Shown piece by piece: positions 33,163 through 40,199 of a DNA stretch of 64,000 nt. Both the position numbers and the translations under genes were made by a program. A model generated the notes under the pieces. The model was not told the DNA's origin. It did not search any database and worked only from the letters and a program-made list of their open reading frames with translations. Numbering within the stretch: the first letter of the stretch is position 1; every line of letters starts with the position of its first letter. Source of the stretch: UBA7672 sp965279205 (GTDB lineage: Bacteria; Pseudomonadota; Alphaproteobacteria; Caulobacterales; Hyphomonadaceae); NCBI GenBank assembly GCA_965279205.1, contig OZ257144.1:2914001-2978000 (forward strand). The letters are read 5' to 3'.

Positions 33163-34122
33163 CTAGTTCTCCTCCTTCGAGCGCTCCTCGGCTTCGCGCT
33201 TCGCGCGCTCGAGGGCAGGACCCGGAAGTGGATTCTTCCGCAGGTGGCCGTACATCAGTTCCTCGACGAATTCGACGCATTTGAACTGCTGCAGCTGAGC
33301 ATCTTCTCCAACGGCCTTATAGAGGTTGAAGGCGATGGTCCACGGGCGCGTGTAAACCTCGTCGTCAGTGATGGTAGCCTCATAACGCATCGTTTGGTCT
33401 GACGTCCGCGTCCAGCGCTCGACAATCTTTGTCGTAGACCCATGAAGGTTGCCGGACCGGTCGAGCCAAGTGTCCGGAAGCAGACCCGTCACCTCGATGA
33501 CGAACGTGTCGCCTTCCCAGTGGCCGACAGATTGCCCCATCCACGAGTCGACCGGAGCCTCGCCGGGATCGTCCAGGAAAACATTTCGAACGGCGCCGGC
33601 GTACTCGTAGGCGAAGAAGAACGCCTTGTCCGACTGGAAAATCTGGAAGGGCTTGTCCATGTAGTTGGCACGCGGAACCCCCGGCAGGTAGCACTTAACT
33701 TCCGGGTCGAGCTCAACGGCGTGCGCCCGATTTTCGTCGCGTTGCTTTAGGGCCTCGGGCTTGTACGGAATCTTGCCGTCGCCCTGTACAATGCCGATTC
33801 CTGCCGGCACCGCGCCGATCGCTCCAAGCGCGACGACGGACGCGTGAGGCACAGGAACATACGGACCCGGCCGAAGCTGAAGCGCGGCCGACGCCGGGTG
33901 AGCTTCGATGTTGTAATTGGCGGTGTTCAGAACGCGCCACACACCGTTGAAGTCCGGCCTGTCGGTGCCAAGAAGACGCGGTGCCCGATAGTTCGCAGCC
34001 GGGATGGGCGCATCCAGCGCTTTTTCGGTGGGAGAGGCCGGCATCGACTCAGGCGTTGCACAAGCGCCTAGTCCCAGCGCGAGGACAATGACTGAAGCTG
34101 TGTTCTTCACGATGTTCTCCAT
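33163..34122 (-). CDS. Divergent member of the CHEGNYAM exported family (paralog 2)
   Basis: The protein is 319 residues. ATG at 34122 starts MENIVKNTASVIVLALGLGA with a lipobox Cys next. It shares the family layout: RPDFNGVWRVLNTANYNIEA, GDGKIPYKPEALKQRDENR, KCYLPGVPRANYMDKPFQIF, VGHWEGDTFVIEVTGL and TKIVERWTRTSDQTMRYEAT. The C-terminal YACHEGNYA block is replaced by QQFKCVEFVEELMYGHLRKN. Its first cysteine (KCYLPG) is kept. It is 24 bp downstream of the cupin-like gene, so the two may be co-transcribed. Confidence 0.65.
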   Translation of the reverse strand: MENIVKNTASVIVLALGLGACATPESMPASPTEKALDAPIPAANYRAPRLLGTDRPDFNGVWRVLNTANYNIEAHPASAALQLRPGPYVPVPHASVVALGAIGAVPAGIGIVQGDGKIPYKPEALKQRDENRAHAVELDPEVKCYLPGVPRANYMDKPFQIFQSDKAFFFAYEYAGAVRNVFLDDPGEAPVDSWMGQSVGHWEGDTFVIEVTGLLPDTWLDRSGNLHGSTTKIVERWTRTSDQTMRYEATITDDEVYTRPWTIAFNLYKAVGEDAQLQQFKCVEFVEELMYGHLRKNPLPGPALERAKREAEERSKEEN

Positions 34123-34145
34123 GTGAGTTGCGTGATCGGTTGGCC

Positions 34146-35012
34146 TCACGCGGCCAACGCGCGTTCGAATGGCGCGTCCGCTGCTTCGACGGCCGGACTC
34201 GGAGGTTCAGGCTCCGGAAGCTGTCCCGGCATCGGGTCGGGCCCGGGGGTGTGCCGCCAGATCGCCGTCGGTGTCCGGTCTGGATAAGCCACCATGATCC
34301 TGGCTGTCGCTGCGCCTGTGACAAGCTCGACGAGCCGCCCCCAAGCCGGAATGAATGCCGGCTCGCCCGCGCGCAACAGGCGGCCATCGAGCACGACGCC
34401 GGGCGTCAACGCCATAACGACATGGCAAGTCTCGCCGTCAGGCATTAGGCAGCTCCATTCCGGCAGCGTCCACATCTCGACGCTGAGCGCCTCCTCTCGC
34501 ACGAGTGTCGCGCGTGTTCGCCTCGACACAGGCGGGAGCCGGATAAGCGAGGGGGCCTCAGCGGCTGGCGTGTTGGCCGGCTGGAAAGCCGGGCTCACTT
34601 CAAGCGCGACGCTTCCCGCAGGCAGTTTCACGGCCGCGCCCTCATAGGCGCGGATACGTTCGCCGGTTCGGCGCATGCTGGATGCGAGACCGGTGCACGG
34701 ATCATACCCTGGCTCTAGCAAGGTCCAGAAACTGACGGGCGCTGTCGATGTGACCGCTGTCTCGCGACCAGGAAAAACCAGGCGCAAACGCGGCGGAGCA
34801 CGACCGAGGTCCCCGAACATCCCGTAGCTGTCGGTGGCGAGCCGACGACCGAGTGAGCCCTTGTCCGTGAAATTGGCGGCGTCGTGCAGCCAGGCCTCGG
34901 CAGTTCTTCCGGACGGATGCGGAAGAAGCTTGCCCCAGTCGCCTAGATCGTCCCGCCCCCAGTCACGCTGCACAACGCGCGGCGCCACGAAAATCGGATC
35001 GATAGCACGCAT
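34146..35012 (-). CDS. Phosphomannose-isomerase-like cupin protein
   Basis: The protein is 288 residues. It starts MRAIDPIFVAPRVVQRDWGR with a WG motif and GRTAEAWLHDAANFTDKGSL, which recalls the type I phosphomannose isomerase N-terminus. Cupin-like strands appear later (WTLPEWSCLMPDGETCHVVM and VVLDGRLLRAGEPAFIPAWG), as in the C-terminal half of such enzymes. The canonical zinc ligands are not clearly all present, so enzymatic activity is doubtful. It is cytoplasmic by absence of a signal. It sits upstream of the exported-family gene on the same strand. Confidence 0.45.
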   Translation of the reverse strand: MRAIDPIFVAPRVVQRDWGRDDLGDWGKLLPHPSGRTAEAWLHDAANFTDKGSLGRRLATDSYGMFGDLGRAPPRLRLVFPGRETAVTSTAPVSFWTLLEPGYDPCTGLASSMRRTGERIRAYEGAAVKLPAGSVALEVSPAFQPANTPAAEAPSLIRLPPVSRRTRATLVREEALSVEMWTLPEWSCLMPDGETCHVVMALTPGVVLDGRLLRAGEPAFIPAWGRLVELVTGAATARIMVAYPDRTPTAIWRHTPGPDPMPGQLPEPEPPSPAVEAADAPFERALAA

Positions 35013-35091
35013 GGCAATAGTCCTCTGTTTCTCCTTCGCTGCGAAAAATGGCGGCCGGGGCTACACCCGGCCGCCCTCCTCCACGCCCCGC

Positions 35092-35256
35092 CTATAAATC
35101 CACCTCAGCCATCGGCGCAGCCGACGCTAGCGCGGACTTCTTGAGCGCTTCGGTAGTACCCGCCTCGGTGGTGATCGGAAGGGTCGCGACCGAAGCCGCG
35201 TTCTGGAGCGCCGAGCGCACCTCGTTGACGGTATAGATGCTGCTCATGTTGAGCAT
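35092..35256 (-). CDS. Small hypothetical protein in the hsp20 operon
   Basis: The protein is 54 residues: MLNMSSIYTVNEVRSALQNA, then SVATLPITTEAGTTEALKKS. ATG at 35256 lies 7 bp after the hsp20 stop, so co-transcription is almost certain. Alphaproteobacterial hsp20 genes are often followed by a small DUF1150 gene, but this one does not look like it. Function unknown. Confidence 0.5.
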   Translation of the reverse strand: MLNMSSIYTVNEVRSALQNAASVATLPITTEAGTTEALKKSALASAAPMAEVDL

Positions 35257-35263
35257 GTCTCCG

Positions 35264-35740
35264 TCAGGCCGCTTCGGATTGGGCAGGTTTCCCGATGCGT
35301 CTGGGCTCGGCAGCCTGGCCAATCGCGATTTTCTTCGGCTTGGCCGCCTCGGGGACATCGCGTTTCAAGTCGATCTCCAGGATACCGTCCGTGAGGTTGG
35401 CGCCGGTTACTTTGATATGATCGGCGAGCTGAAAACGACGCTCGAACCCACCTGCCGCGATACCGCGATAGAGATAGTCGCGATCTTCGGCTTTATCTTC
35501 CTTGCGCCCGGTCACGATCAGCACGTTTTCATGCGCCGTGACATCGATGTCCGATGTCGCGTAACCGGCGACGGCGAGCCGGATGCGATAGGCATCCTCT
35601 TCCCGTTGCTCGACGTCATAGGGTGGATAGCCTTCCACGCCATCCAGACGAGCGGCGCTTTCCATCAGATTGAAAAGATGGTCGAAGCCGATCAGGGACC
35701 GGCGATAGGGCGAAAAATCGAGTGCATTCCTCATAGCCAT
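35264..35740 (-). CDS. Small heat-shock protein Hsp20/IbpA
   Basis: The protein is 158 residues. It is an ATP-independent chaperone that holds unfolding proteins in the cytoplasm. ATG at 35740 follows GGAG. N-terminal MAMRNALDFSPYRRSLIGFD and FNLMESA are family-typical. The alpha-crystallin domain spans YPPYDVEQREEDAYRIRLAV to the end, with VLIVTGRKEDK, YLYRGIAAGGFERRFQLAD and GILEIDLKRDVPEAAKPKKI. It is of the IbpA type found in rhizobia and other alphaproteobacteria, whose leaders often carry ROSE thermometers. One is visible here (see 35741-35760). Confidence 0.9.
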   Translation of the reverse strand: MAMRNALDFSPYRRSLIGFDHLFNLMESAARLDGVEGYPPYDVEQREEDAYRIRLAVAGYATSDIDVTAHENVLIVTGRKEDKAEDRDYLYRGIAAGGFERRFQLADHIKVTGANLTDGILEIDLKRDVPEAAKPKKIAIGQAAEPRRIGKPAQSEAA

Positions 35741-35760
35741 GTTCTCCAATGAGCAACCTG
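35741..35760 (-). promoter_or_regulatory. ROSE-like RNA thermometer hairpin in the hsp20 leader
   Basis: The minus strand reads GGTTGCTCATTGGAGAAC directly before ATG. TTGCT opposite a GGAG Shine-Dalgarno, separated by a short loop, is the signature of the last ROSE hairpin known from rhizobial hsp genes. Further upstream, GCGCCCG and CGGGCGC (7 bp) can pair to form another leader stem. At about 35859-35863 the minus strand has CTTGA, with an AT-rich stretch 15-25 bp later, which is a possible heat-shock promoter. The promoter part is weak. Confidence 0.45.
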
Positions 35761-35863
35761 GGTACAAGGCGCGCCCGGCGAGCGTCGGGCGCCCTGTGGA
35801 CCACCGGGCTCAACGTCGGCGCCCGGCGGTGCAGAATTAAAAATCCAGCCAATTCCCATCAAG

Positions 35864-36416
35864 AGGGGGGCTGAAAATTTTTTTGGGATGCCTCCCGCCA
35901 TTTGCGCAAACACGTGCGCTGATCGACAAGCTTGTCCCGACTTCCAGGCCCAGATATCCAACAGCGTTTGCGCGGCGCCTCGCCATTCTCAACTCTCTCA
36001 GGACTTGTCCGCGAGCGCTCGCGGCCCGGACCTCGCGTCAACGACAACGATGAAACCGTCAACCTCGCGCTGGCACGCTTGGGCTTAGTTCAGCGCGATA
36101 CGAGCGAGAAAGTCCGGCATCCGCGCCCAATACCCTAAACGACTGTCGCAAGATCGCACGAATGGGCCACCTCCGCGACTGTCTCAAACGGGCCAGAAAC
36201 GGCCGCTCGTCCTGCCATCGCCAAACGGCAAAGTCTCGCGAAATACGGACAATCGGAATCGCGCAGATCAACCGACCTAAGATCCAACGGAAATGACTCG
36301 CAACGATGCATCCGGGGGGCGCAACTCCGGTGACGCTGCAGGTTTTGGGTGACCTGCCCGCGCTCACTCTGTAAGATCGCGTTGCCAACACAACTCTACG
36401 TCGAGGAAAACCCTTC
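35864..36416. other. Long intergenic stretch between hsp20 and the HhH gene
   Basis: No gene is supported here. A run of T at 35878-35884 and several short GC-rich inverted repeats are seen, but nothing specific. Both flanking genes point away, so two promoters must lie here. Confidence 0.3.
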
Positions 36417-36857
36417 ATGAGAGCTCTGATCACCGCCGCGTTCCTGGTTGTGGCTTCGCTGGCAGGAGCCGCCCATGCACAGGAGCAAACCCGCCTCAAT
36501 GCCAATTCGGCGACAACGGAACAGCTCAAAGCAGTTTCGAGCCTTACCCAAGCGCAGGTCGCCGCGATCCTCGCCAAACGACCCTTCGCCGACACTGCCG
36601 CCTACGACGCCACGGTCGGCAGCGGCCTGACGGCCGAGCAGAAGAAAGAGCTCTACGCCCGCATCTTCGTTCCCATCGATCTCAACAAGGCTCCGCGCGA
36701 GCAGGTCATGCTGATCCCGGGCATGACCTCCCGGATGGCTCACGAGTTTGAAGAGTATCGCCCCTATTCCTCGCTCGACCAGTTCAACAAAGAGATCGGC
36801 AAGTACGTTGATGCCGCTGAGGTTGCTCGTCTGCGGAGCTATGTCGAACTGAAATAG
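36417..36857 (+). CDS. Exported helix-hairpin-helix protein (ComEA-like)
   Basis: The protein is 146 residues. A Sec signal (MRALITAAFLVVASLAGAAH to AQ) is followed by two HhH-like units. The first is LNANSATTEQLKAVSSLTQA. The second is the clearer one: IDLNKAPREQVMLIPGMTSR with YRPYSSLDQFNKEIGKYVDA. Periplasmic ComEA-type proteins bind DNA during uptake, but simple exported HhH proteins are also found with other genes. GAGGAAAA lies before the ATG. It is convergent with the MsrQ-like gene, 6 bp apart. The same pair is found together in other alphaproteobacteria, so a shared role is possible. Confidence 0.75.
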   Translation: MRALITAAFLVVASLAGAAHAQEQTRLNANSATTEQLKAVSSLTQAQVAAILAKRPFADTAAYDATVGSGLTAEQKKELYARIFVPIDLNKAPREQVMLIPGMTSRMAHEFEEYRPYSSLDQFNKEIGKYVDAAEVARLRSYVELK

Positions 36858-36863
36858 CCGCCT

Positions 36864-37433
36864 TCAGGATCTGTGTTTCTTCGGAATAAATCGTAGCAGG
36901 AGCAGCAGGGAAATTACTGCGGCGTGCGCGATTGCTAGCGTGGGATCGAACGCAACCAGCACCCAATGGGCTGCAGCCAGGATCGCCACCGGATAAACGA
37001 GGCGATGAAGCTGCTTCCAACCCGCTCGCAGAAGCCGTACCGACAGATTGTTGCTCGTAAGGGCGAGCGCCACGAGGATCGCAAACGCGATCCAGCCGGT
37101 CAGTAGCCCTGGTTCGATTCCTTCCTGGAAGATCAGGGCGATATCGGCCTTGCGCATCAGATAGACCATGAGGTGCCCGGCGGCGTAGGCGAATGATGCA
37201 ACGCCGAGATCGCGCCGCCGCTTTGCAAGCCATAATCCGAAACCACCGCGCGCCATACGCCTCAACGGCGTCACGCCAAGCGTCGCGATAAGGAGCCATA
37301 CCGACCAGTCGCCACTGGCGTGGATGAACTCGCCATAGACCATTGATCCCGTGGCATACTGCCATGTGATCCATACCCCCGGGACGGCGAGCACGACCCA
37401 GAGCAGTCGTGGTGATTTCAGGATCTGCAGCAA
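36864..37433 (-). CDS. msrQ: MsrQ/YedZ-like heme-binding membrane protein
   Basis: MsrQ is the heme b membrane subunit that gives electrons to the periplasmic methionine sulfoxide reductase MsrP. The protein is 189 residues with about six membrane helices and GVTPLRRMARGGFG, KRRRDLGVASFAYAAGHLMV (His), then GWKQLHRLVYPVAILAAAHW (two His). These are the ferric-reductase-like domain ligands. No msrP gene is next to it, so its partner is unclear. The start is TTG at 37433 after GGAG. It could also serve another periplasmic reductase. Confidence 0.75.
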   Translation of the reverse strand: MLQILKSPRLLWVVLAVPGVWITWQYATGSMVYGEFIHASGDWSVWLLIATLGVTPLRRMARGGFGLWLAKRRRDLGVASFAYAAGHLMVYLMRKADIALIFQEGIEPGLLTGWIAFAILVALALTSNNLSVRLLRAGWKQLHRLVYPVAILAAAHWVLVAFDPTLAIAHAAVISLLLLLRFIPKKHRS

Positions 37434-37628
37434 TCAGAATGCTCCATGGCATATAGCTCGGTGTCTGTTATCCGCCCATGCTGCAGGCGAAGCGAAACAA
37501 TCTCAACGCCGTCGGGTTCTATCGACCCTGAAGCTGTAGGCGCGCACCGGGATCAAGCTCAAGCGCTTTGAGGTGGCCCGCCACGCCTAGCGCAGGGAAG
37601 ACGATCGAGCTGTGTCCAATGTCCGGTC

Positions 37629-37820
37629 GTGACCATCTTCGAGGGCTACCAAGACTTCTTGCGAGACAAGGCGCTGCGCCACGCGAAGCAGGAACTCGGC
37701 CTATTCAAGAAGCGCAAGAAAATCGAAGCCATTGGCGTCACCTATGAAGAAGAGGCGCTCGCTGACGGCGACTACGATGAAATGCTGATTGGAGACGGGG
37801 ACGATGAAATCCCGTTCTAA
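37629..37820 (+). CDS. Small acidic hypothetical protein
   Basis: The frame is 63 residues from GTG at 37629: MTIFEGYQDFLRDKALRHAK, KQELGLFKKRKKIEA, then a very acidic tail ADGDYDEMLIGDGDDEI. The basic-then-acidic layout is reminiscent of small mobile-element or DNA-mimic-like proteins, but no family is recognised. Its 3' end overlaps the convergent gene by 4 bp. The upstream 190 bp are without a gene. Confidence 0.4.
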   Translation: MTIFEGYQDFLRDKALRHAKQELGLFKKRKKIEAIGVTYEEEALADGDYDEMLIGDGDDEIPF

Positions 37821-38062
37821 GGGCGCTTGGTCGCCCAACGTTTTGCCGCCGCCTTCTTTGCGATCTCCGATCTCTTCTTCGCGGAAAGGCTCTTAGCCCT
37901 CGCTGCCCCGCCTAGCTTGCCCAGCGTAGCCGCTGCCTCGCTCTTGGCGGGGCGCTTCTTCGGCACGGCCTCGTCTTCCTCGCCAGTGGCAAGGCGAGCG
38001 ACCTTGATCGCGTTGGAGAAAACGTCAGCGGGCCGCTTCTGGCCTTTAGGGCCTTTTGGCAT
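37817..38062 (-). CDS. Small basic GKLGG-type protein
   Basis: The protein is 81 residues. MPKGPKGQKRPADVFSNAIK is followed by LGKLGGAARAKSLSAKKRSE and IAKKAAAKRW. The GKLGG-xARAxxLS-RSEIAKKAAxxRW motif is a frequent small family in proteobacteria and phage-related regions, probably nucleic-acid binding. The start overlaps the end of the next upstream gene, so translation is coupled. It is the last gene of a row that follows the integrase. Confidence 0.65.
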   Translation of the reverse strand: MPKGPKGQKRPADVFSNAIKVARLATGEEDEAVPKKRPAKSEAAATLGKLGGAARAKSLSAKKRSEIAKKAAAKRWATKRP

Positions 38063-38255
38063 TGGGCAATCTCGGGTGGGTGAACAGGAGTTTTCCGGTT
38101 TCGGAGTCGTAGACCTCAACGTGTGTGGCGCCAGACCTGCTACGATGCAGTGGGAAGTGATCCTGCGCGTGTCGCTGGGCGGTCTCGAATGAGCGCGCCC
38201 AAGGGGTCTGCCCGATTTCCTCGGTGTGCTTCATGAATTTGATGGCGTATGGCAC
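38046..38255 (-). CDS. Small hypothetical protein
   Basis: The protein is 69 residues: MPYAIKFMKHTEEIGQTPWA, then FETAQRHAQDHFPLHRSRSG, then VEVYDSETGKLLFTHPRL. It looks like a single small alpha/beta domain. It overlaps the next gene by 17 bp. No family recognised, but clear protein-like composition and operon position support it. Confidence 0.55.
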   Translation of the reverse strand: MPYAIKFMKHTEEIGQTPWARSFETAQRHAQDHFPLHRSRSGATHVEVYDSETGKLLFTHPRLPNAKRP

Positions 38256-38273
38256 GCTGATATCCTCGTCTGC

Positions 38274-38468
38274 TTAGGACCTTTTGGCATCGGCTGCCTC
38301 CAGCTTGCCCAGAATGTTTTTCAGCGCATCGATCCGCGCCTTTAGTTTGGCCTTGTCGCCTTTGGCGAAGGTCGAGCCCGCCTGGCCCACAGAAATCGCC
38401 CCAAGGTCATTGGTGAGCATTCTCAGCTCATTGCGAAGGGCTACAATCGTCTGGTTCTGGTTTGGCAT
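38274..38468 (-). CDS. Small helical hypothetical protein
   Basis: The protein is 64 residues, strongly helical and heptad-like: MPNQNQTIVALRNELRMLTN, then KAKLKARIDALKNILGKLEA. It is 18 bp downstream of nothing else but in line with the two genes on each side on the same strand. No family recognised. Confidence 0.5.
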   Translation of the reverse strand: MPNQNQTIVALRNELRMLTNDLGAISVGQAGSTFAKGDKAKLKARIDALKNILGKLEAADAKRS

Positions 38469-38476
38469 CGGAATCT

Positions 38477-38683
38477 CTACTGCTTACCGTCAAGCATATA
38501 GTCCCGGATGGCATTGTCGATAACGTGGAGTCGCTGACGCAGCGCGACTACCTCTGCCCGTGCGTCGGTCGGATCGGCGCGATACTGGCGGCGCAGGGTC
38601 CGCAGCGGCCGAAGCCGCTTCCAGAGCGCTATGCTCCCGTAGACCGCAATGATGAGACCGTCCTCATGCATGGCGCTAAGCAT
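38477..38683 (-). CDS. Small hypothetical protein, first of the post-integrase row
   Basis: The protein is 68 residues. A hydrophobic start (GLIIAVYGSIALWKRL) is followed by a basic helix and EVVALRQRLHVIDNAIRDYM. It might be a small membrane-associated protein. It begins 83 bp downstream of the integrase stop and is separated by 8 bp from the next gene, so these short genes appear to be one transcription unit. Confidence 0.5.
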   Translation of the reverse strand: MLSAMHEDGLIIAVYGSIALWKRLRPLRTLRRQYRADPTDARAEVVALRQRLHVIDNAIRDYMLDGKQ

Positions 38684-38765
38684 GCGGAAAACCGGCGGCC
38701 AAGTCCCATGTCAAGAGAGGGCAAATTCAAAGAACACGGTCAGAGACGCCCGCGACAGGCAGGCA

Positions 38766-39950
38766 CTAATCTCGCACTATTTTCAGAACTTCCACAGCCC
38801 AAGCGTCGAGAGCTTCACGCTTCTCCTTGGCGTAGTCGTAGCGCTGATACACCGCTGCAAGCGGACCCGCAGAAGTCACGGCGTGGTTGAGAACGCGTTC
38901 GATTACTGGAGGTGAGATGCCGAGCCGCGCCATACCCGTTGCAGCAGTACGCCGGAGATCGTGCAAGCGCCAGTCCGCAACGCCGCTTGCGTTGTCCAAT
39001 CGGAGCTTTGCCTGGTTCCAGCATGAGAATGAGCGATCTCCTGTCGGATCCGTTTGCGACCCAAACAGCAGCGGTCCTAACCGAGGCGCAGAGCAAATTC
39101 CAAACAAGGCTGCCTCGCTGATTGGCACCACGTGCAACCGGCCGGATTTGGTGCGGCTGGCGCGCAACGTCCATTCACGGAGCTTGAAGTTCAATTCGTC
39201 CCATCGCATGCCGGCGACCTCTTCCCGGCGCTGAGCGGTGAGCAACAGGAGCCTGACGATCCGCCCGTAGGGGCCGGCATAGTTCAAGGTCGCTTTCCAG
39301 ACGGCCTTAATCTCATCATCGGACAGGACCCGATCGCGCGACACTTCCAGCGATGGCGCACGCACAAGTTCGGCAGGCGACCGCTCGATCAGGCCGCGCT
39401 CGACGCACCACCGGAAGAAGGTCTTGAAATTGGCAAGCGTTCGATTGGCCCCGATAGCGAAGCCCTTAGCCTGCACGACATCCACCGCACAGACGATGTC
39501 GGCACGACCTATTGTGCTGACGGGGCGATCGCCGAATGGTTCAACCAGATACATCTCAAGCCGACGCTGGGTAGTGCGCCAGCTGCGCTGACGCCGCTGA
39601 GCGTACAGCGTCACATAGTCGGCGACAGCGGCGGAGATGGTGTTGCGGCGCTGCTTCTCCTCATGAAGCTCCTTGGCCTCGCGCATCTCGACGGGATCAA
39701 TACCATTCTGCCCTTGCTCGATCAGCAGACGTGCCCTGCTCCGCGCATCGGACACCCCCAGCGCGGGATGCACACCAAGCGTTACCCGACGAACGCGCCC
39801 GCGCGCCCGTACCATCGCGACGAAGGTCTTGCGCCGGGCCCCGATGCGGATGGCGAGCCCGGGCACGATGGTATCCCAGATTTCGCGTCGCGTTCCTGAC
39901 ATAAGGCCGAGGTTCGCGATGCCCGTGTCGGTGAGCCGTTTCGTCGTCAT
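38766..39950 (-). CDS. P4-type tyrosine integrase of the island
   Basis: The protein is 394 residues and catalyses site-specific integration and excision. The N-terminal P4-type (DUF4102) domain is recognisable: GLAIRIGARRKTFVAMVRAR, RRVTLGVHPALGVSDARSRA. A core-binding domain follows. The catalytic residues are Arg in LLTAQRREEVAGM, H-x2-R in WRLHDLRRTAATGM, His in VLNHAVTSAGPL, and Tyr in VYQRYDYAKE. It sits about 190 bp from attR and reads away from it. Paired ATCTAAGGGTC repeats stand just before its start. It is the prime candidate enzyme for the tRNA-His repeats. Confidence 0.9.
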   Translation of the reverse strand: MTTKRLTDTGIANLGLMSGTRREIWDTIVPGLAIRIGARRKTFVAMVRARGRVRRVTLGVHPALGVSDARSRARLLIEQGQNGIDPVEMREAKELHEEKQRRNTISAAVADYVTLYAQRRQRSWRTTQRRLEMYLVEPFGDRPVSTIGRADIVCAVDVVQAKGFAIGANRTLANFKTFFRWCVERGLIERSPAELVRAPSLEVSRDRVLSDDEIKAVWKATLNYAGPYGRIVRLLLLTAQRREEVAGMRWDELNFKLREWTLRASRTKSGRLHVVPISEAALFGICSAPRLGPLLFGSQTDPTGDRSFSCWNQAKLRLDNASGVADWRLHDLRRTAATGMARLGISPPVIERVLNHAVTSAGPLAAVYQRYDYAKEKREALDAWAVEVLKIVRD

Positions 39951-39982
39951 ATCTAAGGGTCGCCTTCGAACATCTAAGGGTC
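39951..39982 (-). promoter_or_regulatory. Two ATCTAAGGGTC repeats upstream of the integrase start
   Basis: The 11-bp sequence ATCTAAGGGTC is at 39951 and 39972, exactly 21 bp (two helical turns) apart and immediately before the integrase ATG. This layout fits a protein-binding site for regulation or for the integrase itself. Confidence 0.4.
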
Positions 39983-39992
39983 CGCACCGGCG

Positions 39993-40015
39993 ATTTTTGG
40001 GTGTAGTTTTGGGCT
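39993..40015 (+). repeat. Paired TTTTGGG motifs near the right island end
   Basis: ATTTTTGGGTG and AGTTTTGGGCT follow each other, 12 bp apart, like the left-end pair at 4056-4080. They are candidate integrase arm sites. Confidence 0.4.
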
Positions 40016-40137
40016 ACAAAATTACCCGGAAACCGCCGGACACGACTGAACGTCGGCGACGCGCGATACGCAATATCTCGTTGATTCAAAACTGCTTTTC
40101 GGACATCAGCGATCACGGGCGAACACGAAAAATAGGG

Positions 40138-40184
40138 TTGTGGATCTAGAGGTCCCCGGTTCGAGCCCGGGAGCTGGTACCAGA
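40138..40184 (+). repeat. attR: 47-bp copy of the tRNA-His 3' part
   Basis: Identical to 3960-4006. It lacks the 5' half of the tRNA, so it is not a gene. It lies 16 bp from the glcB stop codon and marks the right end of the element. Confidence 0.9.
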
Positions 40185-40199
40185 ACAGACACTCAGCGC

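Larger units (their letters stand above)
3960..40184. mobile_element. About 36-kb integrative element inserted in tRNA-His
   Basis: A 47-bp perfect direct repeat (3960-4006 and 40138-40184) covers tRNA-His from the anticodon loop through CCA plus two bases. A P4-type tyrosine integrase gene lies about 190 bp inside the right copy. This is the standard layout for an element that integrates into the 3' end of a tRNA gene and restores it. Inside lie three TIR-domain genes, many lipoproteins, truncated genes, an inverted duplication, and a repeat family not seen in the flanks. Outside lie ordinary metabolic genes. I see no relaxase or type IV secretion genes, so self-transfer is not supported. 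It may be composite: a second recombinase lies at 27151 and an end-like motif at 14126. Confidence 0.85.

Noticed and set aside
3960..40184. Prophage
   Set aside because: No capsid, terminase, portal, tail or lysis genes are present between the repeats.
3960..40184. Conjugative element (ICE)
   Set aside because: No relaxase, coupling protein or type IV secretion genes are visible, so only an integrative island is supported.
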